Source of the DNA: Gammaproteobacteria bacterium
GTDB taxonomy: Bacteria > Pseudomonadota > Gammaproteobacteria > Pseudomonadales > Pseudohongiellaceae
Direction: 5' to 3'
NCBI GenBank assembly: GCA_024639905.1
Contig: JAHEGE010000002.1
Coordinates: 134,580-198,579, forward strand
DNA: 64,000 bases
The notes under the pieces are model-generated. The model saw nothing but the letters and a program-made list of their open reading frames with translations, did not search any database and was not told the origin of the DNA. The position numbers and the translations under genes were made by a program. Below are positions 1 to 7,257 of the stretch, in pieces (within the stretch, counting starts at the first letter, position 1; every line of letters begins with the position of its first letter).

Positions 1-52
1 CCCGCGTATTCACTGGGCTGCAGCTATGCTTGAATCAGCTACTTAGGCTACC

Positions 53-478
53 CTACAGGGGTACTGATTCTGCGGCTTTATAGCGTGAAATAAACGACTG
101 ACTAACCCCCATTACCTCCGCCACCTTACGCTGACTAACACCGTTGCTGAGCATCTCAGCTATCCTCTCAAGATCATCTTCACTTAGCTTCTTAGCGGCC
201 TTGGCTTTAGCAGCTCTCTCCTCAGCTCGCTTCCACTTCTCGTCTTTGTCCATTACTGGCCCTAGCGTGTCTATGTAGTAGCCAATGTCTGGATGACAGC
301 TGCTGTGGCCTAACAGAGTAAAACCATAGTTCCTGTTCAGGTTGTGCGGCTCACCGTCTATGAAGACTTTCTCGGCGGACTTTTCGCCTGCAATGACTGT
401 GGCTCTGCCGTACTCTGACCTTACAAGTGCGACAGGCCTATTCTTAACGTAGTCCTTAACAAGAATGTATTCCCTCAT
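53..478 (-). CDS. Small HTH-containing hypothetical protein
   Basis: I do not recognise this 141-residue protein as a named family. The C-terminal third (about residues 97-136) reads as a helix-turn-helix: LSEDDLERIAEML, then GVSQRKVAEVMGVSQSFISR, the pattern of resolvase- or Xre-type DNA-binding segments. A charged Ala/Lys/Glu helix precedes it. The N-terminal 75 residues have no clear motif. The start is well supported: AGGAGA lies 6 bases before the ATG. It shares its strand with the truncated polymerase-like gene at 770-1378, so both may belong to one mobile or phage-derived element. A DNA-binding regulatory role is inference. Confidence 0.6.
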   Translation of the reverse strand: MREYILVKDYVKNRPVALVRSEYGRATVIAGEKSAEKVFIDGEPHNLNRNYGFTLLGHSSCHPDIGYYIDTLGPVMDKDEKWKRAEERAAKAKAAKKLSEDDLERIAEMLSNGVSQRKVAEVMGVSQSFISRYKAAESVPL

Positions 479-604
479 GGCGTTCTCCTGAGCTAAAACG
501 CAGACAGCGCAAAACCCACAGAGCTAATCCGTGTGTTAGAAGTGCTGACGCGTTAAGTTAGTTTGAGTGTGGAAGTGGCGGAGGCAGGGTAGTGATGCTT
601 ATGC

Positions 605-628
605 GCTAAACTGTACAGTTAATTTAGC
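605..628. promoter_or_regulatory. Palindromic candidate operator
   Basis: This AT-rich site has a perfect 12-bp palindrome, AACTGTACAGTT (609-620), inside an outer inverted pair, GCTAAA and TTTAGC. It lies between the HTH gene (53-478) and the polymerase-like fragment (770-1378), in a gap of about 290 bases with no other feature I can support. It could bind the nearby HTH protein, but this is only inferred from symmetry and position. Confidence 0.3.
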
Positions 629-769
629 ACAATTTGCCAGAAAAGGCAGTAATAACAGGCAATTAAGTGTGACTTGGCAGGGGTTGTAAGTGGTGGGCTG
701 TAGTGGTGCGTGGTGGTTGTCCTTAGTTGTCTTACAATAGTAGTAGGGGCTATAGAGCCTAAAGCAACG

Positions 770-1378
770 CTAAAGCTCTTCCGCTTCTTCAACAACACCG
801 ACACTGTCGCATTCTTGCACTTCTTCAGCTGCTAACAATGTGTCCCAATAACTGTCCGTTAGAGCTTCTGTGTCTTGTTCAAAACATAGTGTTATTGCTG
901 TAGCTAGAGCATCACTAAACTCTAAACACACACCTTTTATGCCCTTCATGCCTTGTTCATCGTTGTGTACAACTTTGTAGCTATCGTCCATTGCCAATAT
1001 CAATGACTCTGTGTCTCTAACAGAGACAATAAAGCTATCGTGCACGCAGATAATGGGTCTTCTTAGTTCGTTAACGAATGTGTTGATCACTAACAGGGCT
1101 ATATCACTGTCTCTGCGCTGCAGGGTTAAACCAACGCCAGTGTTGAAGTGATGAGCTATAGGGCTGTGTAGAGCCTGTATGGCAGCCTCTAGAGCCTCTG
1201 CTGTGTCGATGTCACAGTCCACTGCCTTGCTAATAGTCTTTGCTGCAGACTTGTTAGCTCCAACAGCTTCTTTATTGAGCATTATGTTGAACGCTACCTT
1301 TACAGCGTCTCTATCAAAGCCTTCGATGCCGTAAGGGTCGTCAACGTCGAACTGCAGACCTTCACGATTGAAGAGCAT
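770..1378 (-). pseudogene. 5'-truncated gene with polymerase-like motifs
   Basis: This 202-residue open frame starts without a convincing ribosome site, and an in-frame stop lies only 12 bases upstream (1388-1390). It looks like the C-terminal remnant of a longer gene. Residues 22-35 (FDRDAVKVAFNIML) resemble the motif-B helix of single-subunit polymerases, and VHDSFIV at 112-118 resembles their motif C (HDSF in T7-type RNA polymerase). GLTLQRRDSDIA lies between. The acidic tail (EEVQEC...EEAEEL) is low complexity. I recall similar HDSFIV proteins, usually unnamed, in phages and plasmids, but cannot confirm the family here. The missing N-terminus and the neighbouring HTH gene suggest a decayed mobile-element replication gene. 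Confidence 0.5.
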
Positions 1379-1438
1379 ACGCAGGGTTCATGCAAAAAAT
1401 AATCGTAAACAAAATCGCAAATTTCTTAGTGCTAAGCA

Positions 1439-1840
1439 TTATTTCAATCCATCCATTGCTAAACCTTCGCAAACCAAGCTCTTTCTTCTAATAGAGAGAA
1501 AACTAAGTGCGGCAGAAATTGGCAATCCGAAGATGCCGATGTACATTGGCAATCGATACCATCCGCCATAGAAGCCATAGAATATTAATAATGCAGACGC
1601 CACGCCTACGGCCAGGGGCAAAAAGTCTTTGTGGTGCAGGAAGCTAAGAATGCAGCCAATTAATGCAATAGTTACAAACCCTGGGAACACGATATTCATC
1701 ATGGCGCCCTCGTAAGGTAGTAAGAAACCTAAGCCAAGTGCACTCCCGAGAGATGCGAATAAGGGCCAACAAACAGGACAAGCCAACGCTGTCATGAAGG
1801 TGCCAAGAGCACCTACTCCATCTAGAAAAGTAATTTTCAA
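1439..1840 (-). CDS. MerC-like membrane protein
   Basis: This is a 133-residue integral membrane protein with about four hydrophobic helices. The first carries CPVC (C21, C24), followed by the SLGSALGLGFL stretch typical of MerC-family mercury transport proteins. Length and layout fit MerC (about 135-140 residues). MerC proteins pass Hg(II) across the inner membrane, but no merA, merR or merP is visible, so mercury as substrate is not established. The start is TTG with AGGGGAG just upstream. It lies about 30 bases downstream of the Tat-exported LinD-like gene on the same strand, so the two are probably cotranscribed. That partner ends in a CPCC motif, which hints at shared metal or thiol chemistry. 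Confidence 0.6.
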   Translation of the reverse strand: MKITFLDGVGALGTFMTALACPVCWPLFASLGSALGLGFLLPYEGAMMNIVFPGFVTIALIGCILSFLHHKDFLPLAVGVASALLIFYGFYGGWYRLPMYIGIFGLPISAALSFLSIRRKSLVCEGLAMDGLK

Positions 1841-1870
1841 TTTTCTCCCCTTTGGACTTGTTCTGCCCCA

Positions 1871-3730
1871 TTAGGCCACATTCGCGCAGCAGGGACACCC
1901 TACGGCCCCAGTAGCGACTACTACTTCAGCTGCCTTTATATTCTGCTCTGCTGAGCGCCGCGTGGCCGCAGCGGAGACCGTATCAATAACAGGAGCATTA
2001 GGCTTTGACAGTGCAACTTCCTGACCGAAATATCCCGTGTAGATTTGGTAAAGATGCTGGCCTATATCGCTTGGCACGCGAATGGTATTCGCATCCACGA
2101 CTTCAATATTAGTGACGGTTGCCCCATCACAAATGACCACTGCATCGCTAGCGTTCGGTAGATTCGTTATTCGCCAGCTAGTAGCCTGACCCGCGCGATT
2201 GCGATCCGCTGCATAGGTGCCGATATGCAAAACGCCACTGGCTTTGTCATTCCATGCAGTTTCAACGCCGAGACTAGGAAAGTTCACGCCTTCTAGAGTC
2301 GGAGCACGATACTTATCCATATGCCTTACCTTGAATGCGTCTATCCAATTGCCCTCCGCTATTTCCGAAATCATCATTTGACCTGACCCTTGACCGCGAG
2401 GAAAGGGTTCACCGTTGTTGAACCACCACCCAAACTTATCCATGTCATCCCCGAACCAACGCGGCTCTGAAGCGCGCTCAGCAGCGGCACTTAACCTTGC
2501 GGTTACAGTGTGATCACCTAATGCCTTCGCCATAACCAAGCCTAAGTTGTTAGGCGCAATCTGCCGGCGAGGATCACGCCAACCTTGCGCATTCGCAGTG
2601 GCGTCATAGATCTGCGTGGCAATTTCTGTGGACTGAGGCAATAAGTAGAAAGCCGTTCCTCCGCCAGTTCCCAAGGTTCCAGGAACATTGACTTTGAAAT
2701 CTGCGATTGGGTCATAGAACATGGTCATCCATTCAATCTCATTTTGATTGTTAATGCCCATGTAGTTGTCTTTCATGAATTCAATCCAATTCTCAAATGC
2801 ACCGTGTGCGTTTGTGACACCGAGTTGATCAGACAAATAGATACCGAGACCCGCAGCAGAATTGCAGAACGGCCAAATCTTAGTGTTCTCACATTGAGGG
2901 CCTTCAGGATGATCAATATATTGTTGATGCAGCCGCTCCACAATTTTTGGCTGAGTCCATTCAAACTTCGCATTTTCGTAGCCAGCGATTTGCCAAGGCC
3001 GTTCCCACTTATCATCACCAGAGACATATTTGGAGATTGAAAGAACTAGGTTCAGCCAACCACGGAAAAAGAGATTACCGTCTGCACCGATCGGATCCGG
3101 CTGTAGGCCCCATGGATCGACTCCATTCGCTGTCCAACCCGGAGCGTCATAGTCACCACGAACCCGCTCTGGCCACTGCCGCATGGCTGCCTCAGGATAA
3201 TTTTTGCGATCAGGGCTTGGCCCTATAAACGTGTTCCAGTCGATTGCCGCCCAATAGGAGGTGTGACGAGTCGCAAGCTCATCCATTATGCGCGTGTAGA
3301 CCTCGCGCCAAGCTGGAGTTTGGTCTGCCATTAACATTACGGCATAGCTTGAGTCGGCAAGATCAAAACGTGGGTAGCTTAGTAACGGAGCTGAAGTATA
3401 TTGATCCCACATTGGATGAGGGCCCTTGCCTTCGTAGTTCCAATTGATCTCACCCCGGGCGAGTTGAATTCCCCAGGGGCGTTCCTGATCCTCGCGATAT
3501 CCCCAGTCATCTTGAAAAGTCGATTTTTCCCAAAGGTATTTCAACCAGCCTTTCGTGCGCTCGTTGTGCTTGGGAGAAAAATTAGGTGTGTATTTGTGCG
3601 TGGCGATTGCAGCAGGCGCATCTGCAGCATTCGCGGGCGTGGGAGTGCTCACTCCAATTGCCGCAGTTCCACCTATCGCCGCCGCGCCTTTGAGGAAATC
3701 ACGTCTACTATGTGAAGGTTTTTGCGACAT
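1871..3730 (-). CDS. Tat-exported linalool dehydratase/isomerase-like protein
   Basis: This 619-residue protein starts with a Tat signal: SRRDFLK at 8-14, then an Ala/Gly-rich segment ending near residue 35 (PANA). The middle (about 100-400) resembles the alpha/alpha-barrel of bacterial linalool dehydratase/isomerase (LinD), which interconverts linalool, geraniol and myrcene in the periplasm. The best sign is two cysteines nine residues apart (C280 and C289, within QCENTKIWPFCN), the spacing of the LinD catalytic cysteines. RFDLADSSYA near 121-130 may hold the catalytic Asp. The position expected for the active-site His appears to be Trp225 (FFRGWLN), so the reaction may differ. A C-terminal region (about 480-575) looks beta-rich, and the chain ends in CPCC (612-615). 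Family membership is likely; the substrate is unknown. Confidence 0.65.
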   Translation of the reverse strand: MSQKPSHSRRDFLKGAAAIGGTAAIGVSTPTPANAADAPAAIATHKYTPNFSPKHNERTKGWLKYLWEKSTFQDDWGYREDQERPWGIQLARGEINWNYEGKGPHPMWDQYTSAPLLSYPRFDLADSSYAVMLMADQTPAWREVYTRIMDELATRHTSYWAAIDWNTFIGPSPDRKNYPEAAMRQWPERVRGDYDAPGWTANGVDPWGLQPDPIGADGNLFFRGWLNLVLSISKYVSGDDKWERPWQIAGYENAKFEWTQPKIVERLHQQYIDHPEGPQCENTKIWPFCNSAAGLGIYLSDQLGVTNAHGAFENWIEFMKDNYMGINNQNEIEWMTMFYDPIADFKVNVPGTLGTGGGTAFYLLPQSTEIATQIYDATANAQGWRDPRRQIAPNNLGLVMAKALGDHTVTARLSAAAERASEPRWFGDDMDKFGWWFNNGEPFPRGQGSGQMMISEIAEGNWIDAFKVRHMDKYRAPTLEGVNFPSLGVETAWNDKASGVLHIGTYAADRNRAGQATSWRITNLPNASDAVVICDGATVTNIEVVDANTIRVPSDIGQHLYQIYTGYFGQEVALSKPNAPVIDTVSAAATRRSAEQNIKAAEVVVATGAVGCPCCANVA

Positions 3731-3878
3731 AGGGCACCTATAGTTTTTATAAGTAATTAATTTAGATTAGCTCACACGCCAATAAGGATGGGAAGGGTCT
3801 CGCAAACTTGCACGAGTGCTTCCAAACTCCAATGGCTCATTGCACGCCGAAAGTTACTAGATTAACTCGTAGAAAATT

Positions 3879-4955
3879 TTAAAGTCCATCAAAAAGAATA
3901 ACCAGAGCCGGACCGCTTCTTGAACGAATATCACGAGTTCCGTGGAATTCTTGCCACTCGAGTTGAATCCTATGTGTTGGCGAAGGAGTCCAAGTTGCGC
4001 CGATCTTAAAGGCCACGGTTGTCTTGTCATCGAATGATGCCGTCATGTTGTTTTTGAACTCATAATCAACGTGCCCTTCAATGAAAAGTGTTGTCTTACT
4101 CAGAGCTTGAATCGGCCATGTCTGATTAAAACCAGTTCTTAGCGTACCAATTTTTTCTCGGTTGCCAAACGGCTCCTCCACAAGTCGACCAAAATTATTC
4201 AACTGTTCTCCATAACTACTATTAAGAAAATGTATGCCGCTCCTCCATTGTCCAATTCCACCTACAGACGGCATTACTCGTATTAGGTCAACATTGTGAT
4301 ATTTTCTTACTTGATCTACAGAGTTTGAGATAGGCAAAGGCAGAGCAGGAATGTTCGCCACATTATCGCCACCCCAATTTAGATAGTCTGATCTAAAAGA
4401 GAATGCCCATTTGTTGTTTAATTGAGCACCTCCTTCGATTCTAAAACCACTACCATCACCTATGCGATATGCATCTACAAATTGCGGTCTGCCTATATTC
4501 TCTTCTGATATGTAGCTGACTCCCAAATAACGCAATAAATTTGACCTTGATAGCTGCATACCAATCACGCCGACATCCAATCTCTTAGAACTTGCTTGTA
4601 AAAGATCTGCCTCTTCAAAATCCACATGCCTAGCTGTTGTTTTGAGGAAGTATGAAGTGTTACCTTGATTCGTGATATTGAACATCGAATTTAACTGACC
4701 AAGGACGGTCGAAGAAGAATAATTCTGCGAATCTTTTTGGCTTGAATTTGATAGGGCAGCGACGCGATGGGTTCCGGTTCTAGAGAGTAAATCACCTATT
4801 GGCGCGTCGAAAGCAATGCTTTTTCTGAGTCCTGACATGCCAGCAGCGGTATATACCTTTCTCGCTTCTTTGTTTATCGTGCTTTGAGCGAACGAAGTTG
4901 ATTGCATCGTTAGAATAATGAGCAAAATACTCAGCTTAGATGCTTGAAACGCCAT
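3879..4955 (-). CDS. Predicted outer-membrane beta-barrel protein
   Basis: This 358-residue protein has a clear Sec signal (hydrophobic residues 8-18, probable cleavage after SFA near 23). The rest is rich in alternating polar and aromatic strands (for example WAFSFRSDYLNW and TTLFIEGHVDYEF), as in outer-membrane barrels. I recognise no named family. The C-terminus is not the usual terminal Phe/Trp, so the barrel call is tentative. It lies upstream of the LinD-like gene on the same strand with a gap of about 150 bases, and downstream of repeat copy A. It could be a porin for the hydrophobic substrate of the neighbouring periplasmic enzyme, but that is inference from position only. Confidence 0.45.
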   Translation of the reverse strand: MAFQASKLSILLIILTMQSTSFAQSTINKEARKVYTAAGMSGLRKSIAFDAPIGDLLSRTGTHRVAALSNSSQKDSQNYSSSTVLGQLNSMFNITNQGNTSYFLKTTARHVDFEEADLLQASSKRLDVGVIGMQLSRSNLLRYLGVSYISEENIGRPQFVDAYRIGDGSGFRIEGGAQLNNKWAFSFRSDYLNWGGDNVANIPALPLPISNSVDQVRKYHNVDLIRVMPSVGGIGQWRSGIHFLNSSYGEQLNNFGRLVEEPFGNREKIGTLRTGFNQTWPIQALSKTTLFIEGHVDYEFKNNMTASFDDKTTVAFKIGATWTPSPTHRIQLEWQEFHGTRDIRSRSGPALVILFDGL

Positions 4956-5283
4956 AACTTAACCTTTATCGAACCTAGAGTAGGCCGCCATTTATCTTAA
5001 GATCGCTCGAGCAGACTTGTTAAGCGCAGCACTGTGTTATTCATCGCTCTCTCGCAAGATATAAATAAAACAGGCCTATTAAGTACCTGCGCCGCTGCAA
5101 CAACAATCTCCAACGCCACCCAAGCACCCCCGCCCTTGTTATGAAGCCCGCCCCTTGCTAGTTAGCAGTGGACTAGGGCATCGTAGCCTTACCTGTTCAT
5201 GACGCTGTAGCGGTCACGCAAGATAGCGCGGAACGAGTTAGAGAATCTTTACCCCAATGCTTCTGGCAAGGGCGTTACAAAGT
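4956..5283. other. Intergenic region with repeat copy A
   Basis: This 328-base gap lies between the barrel gene and the hydrolase gene. Its only recognisable structure is the 85-bp repeat at 5073-5157. The part next to the hydrolase stop codon (5158-5283) shows no ORF and no clear terminator. Confidence 0.5.
5073..5157. repeat. 85-bp direct repeat, copy A
   Basis: This segment aligns without gaps over its full 85 bases with 6758-6842, in the same orientation, at roughly 79% identity by hand count. The two ends are conserved: a 24-base end containing CTGCGCCGCT, and a 31-base end containing CCCTTGTTATGAAGCCC with a single mismatch. The middle 30 bases diverge. The two copies bracket the hydrolase and GFA genes. 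Confidence 0.75.
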
Positions 5284-6168
5284 CTACTGGCTTAGATACT
5301 TCTCAAACCACGCGAGTCGCGCTGCGTTAGCAATCTTAGCATTATCGCCACCGAAACCGTGTTTACCGCCACTGATAACAATCAGCTCCGAAGGTACTTC
5401 AAACTTCTTTAGCGAAGCTAACATTGCATGCGAATGTGTCACATGTACTAGCGGATCAGCATCTCCGTGGATTAGCAATACCGGTGGATCATTGCTATCA
5501 ACATGCGTAATTGGCGACATCATCGGAATCATCGCTTCGTCGTAATCCAGAGCCGGGAATCTCTGCATTAATTCGTCCTGCTCGACTTCGTTAATTATTC
5601 CCTGTGCCTCTGCTTGGTCCGATCTGAAATCCACTGGCGGGAAATACGCCACTATCGTAGCGACCGTATTATCCTGCTGCATTACCGGATCGCGCGCGTC
5701 AGACTTTCCGCTGTCTGAGTTTAGACCAACCATAAGAGACAGATGACCGCCTGCACTGCCTCCAGTTAAACCGATTCGATTGCTGTCTATTTGATAGGTG
5801 TCGGCATTTGCCTTGATATGCCTTACGGCCATATCGACATCCGAATATGCGTCGGGGACTTTATACAGAGGGGCACTTCCGTGATAGACAGGAATCATTG
5901 TAAAACCTGCTTCCAACATATCGGCGAATTGATTTGCTCTTGTTTCTGGTTCACCCCACGAGGAATACCATCCGCCACTCATCATAAAAACTATTGCTGC
6001 ACCGTTAGCATTTTCTGGCTGTAAAACATCATAAGTTAATGCCATGCCATCTTTTCGCCCATAGATGACATCACTTATGTAAGAGACTTCAGCTGCGGCA
6101 ACAGCCTCGGCTAGAATCATGCAAAATCCACTTGCGAGCATTAACACTTTTCTCATACTTTTCTTCAT
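5284..6168 (-). CDS. Secreted alpha/beta hydrolase (esterase-like)
   Basis: This is a 294-residue alpha/beta-hydrolase with an N-terminal signal peptide (hydrophobic core about 8-25, AEAVAAA near the cleavage site). The nucleophile elbow is GGSAGGH with Ser138. Asp238 (HGDADP) and His270 (GGKHGF) complete the triad. SGGWYS near 64-69 takes the place of the HGGG oxyanion motif of the hormone-sensitive-lipase and BD-FAE groups. These enzymes hydrolyse carboxyl esters, and some act on feruloyl or acetyl groups of polysaccharides. The substrate cannot be read from sequence. The gene follows the GFA-family gene by about 46 bases on the same strand and is probably cotranscribed with it. Confidence 0.8.
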   Translation of the reverse strand: MKKSMRKVLMLASGFCMILAEAVAAAEVSYISDVIYGRKDGMALTYDVLQPENANGAAIVFMMSGGWYSSWGEPETRANQFADMLEAGFTMIPVYHGSAPLYKVPDAYSDVDMAVRHIKANADTYQIDSNRIGLTGGSAGGHLSLMVGLNSDSGKSDARDPVMQQDNTVATIVAYFPPVDFRSDQAEAQGIINEVEQDELMQRFPALDYDEAMIPMMSPITHVDSNDPPVLLIHGDADPLVHVTHSHAMLASLKKFEVPSELIVISGGKHGFGGDNAKIANAARLAWFEKYLSQ

Positions 6169-6214
6169 TGATTACTTCTCCCGACATTCTATTATTTACT
6201 CGATTTGCTAACCG

Positions 6215-6637
6215 CTAATTTTGAAAGTTGCGTTCAAAAGTTGGCAACTCTTCCCGCGCAGTATCCCAGTGCCTTGCCGAGGATTTCCAAATGTTGGCGT
6301 TGACCGTTACCCATGATGAGTCGTCGAGACTCCCTGCTTTGATCAGCTTGATAGTCTCCCATCCTTCAACACCAACTACAGCGCTCATGACTGGTGAGCC
6401 GCAGTTTTCGCAGAATCCTCTTTCTACTGTTGCACCATCAGTGCCAATAACTGAATAGTATTTAAGCGTTCCTTTGAACTTTAGGCTCGATTCCGGAATA
6501 GCGATGATTGTCGCTTTGCCTGAGCCTGTCGACTTCTGGCAGTCTAAGCAATGGCAGTGCATCGCAGTGACCACAGCGTCCTGCTCTAGTTCGTAGGATA
6601 TAGCGCCACACAGGCAGCTTCCGGTATGTGTAGTCAT
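6215..6637 (-). CDS. GFA/CENP-V family zinc protein
   Basis: This 140-residue protein belongs to the glutathione-dependent formaldehyde-activating (GFA) fold family. The zinc ligands are visible: SCLCG (C8, C10), HCHCLDC (C28, C30, C33) and FCENCG (C76, C79). The founding member was proposed to speed addition of glutathione to formaldehyde, but most members have no proven activity, so only the fold is claimed. I chose the ATG at 6637, which has GGGAAG just upstream and starts directly before the first zinc motif. An in-frame ATG at 6673 would add 12 residues. It is probably the first gene of a two-gene unit with the secreted hydrolase. Confidence 0.8.
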   Translation of the reverse strand: MTTHTGSCLCGAISYELEQDAVVTAMHCHCLDCQKSTGSGKATIIAIPESSLKFKGTLKYYSVIGTDGATVERGFCENCGSPVMSAVVGVEGWETIKLIKAGSLDDSSWVTVNANIWKSSARHWDTAREELPTFERNFQN

Positions 6638-6757
6638 AGGATCTTCCCATTCAGTCGTTTTGATTAGACTCAAAAGTAGCTTTGCTTGTATTTAAAGTAA
6701 ACAGCGGTGGGCAGCCCGTATCTGATTGGGGCGCTTCGATGGTAGAGAGGGCAAATC

Positions 6758-6842
6758 GGCCTTTTAAGTGTCTGCGCCGCTACTACAACTATTTCTAGCG
6801 GGCAAAACAGACCCCCGCCCTTGTTATGAAGCCCACCCCTTG
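6758..6842. repeat. 85-bp direct repeat, copy B
   Basis: This is the partner of 5073-5157 (same length, same orientation, no gaps). In this copy the diverged centre can fold: GTCTG pairs with CAGAC, and GCCGCTA pairs with TAGCGGGC with one bulge. Such a fold is less clear in copy A. The plan of conserved ends around a variable, foldable centre recalls integron attC sites, but a proper GTTRRRY core is missing. Confidence 0.75.
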
Positions 6843-7119
6843 GTTAAACCGTATACATGACCGTATACATAACCACGTTTGTGATAGCGGCTTTAATGAT
6901 CGCCAACAAAAGCCTGCGCGTATGTAAGGCTTAAATTAGGAATCATAAGTTATTGATATTAAATGTTATATATAGTAATTTACGCGAACGAAAAGGAAGA
7001 GAATTCTGCTCCGTTTTAGTGCTCTAGGTAGTTAGACCCGTGCCGGGCGCGCCATATTCCTAGAATCTCCCATTGATGCCTCGTGCAAGATCGGTCAAAG
7101 GGTCTGTGATAAGTTTTTG

Positions 7120-7141
7120 ATGACAAAGTGCTAAATGTCAT
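7120..7141. promoter_or_regulatory. Inverted-repeat operator candidate
   Basis: ATGACA (7120-7125) and TGTCAT (7136-7141) are perfect 6-bp arms around a 10-base AT-rich spacer, about 117 bases before the ABC gene start. The symmetry and position suggest a binding site for a dimeric regulator of the export operon. No cognate regulator is adjacent. Confidence 0.3.
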
Positions 7142-7257
7142 AAGGTAAAATCTATCAGAAGACAATTTGACGTACACTAGGCATGAAACAGGCAGGCGAA
7201 ACGCTGAAATAGCGCTCGCCTAGTTATCGTCTCTCATTAACTTAGGGATTAGACGGG

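Larger units (their letters stand above)
6638..7257. other. 620-base divergent intergenic region
   Basis: This region separates the leftward accessory genes from the rightward export operon, and the look of the DNA changes here. It holds repeat copy B (6758-6842), two close copies of CCGTATACAT (about 6849-6870), an AT-rich stretch near 6930-6990 and an inverted repeat at 7120-7141. I see no credible gene. Promoters for both flanking operons must lie here, but no strong -35/-10 pair stands out. Confidence 0.5.

Noticed and set aside
619-804. 61-codon open frame on the minus strand
   Set aside because: It has no recognisable motif, is low in complexity and overlaps the end of the polymerase fragment.
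1439-1840. Mercury resistance operon
   Set aside because: Only a MerC-like gene is present; no merR, merT, merP or merA is found nearby.
5073-6842. Integron attC sites at the two 85-bp repeats
   Set aside because: Architecture is suggestive, but neither copy has a proper GTTRRRY core at the right end, no integrase is visible, and only two copies were found. I kept them as direct repeats only.
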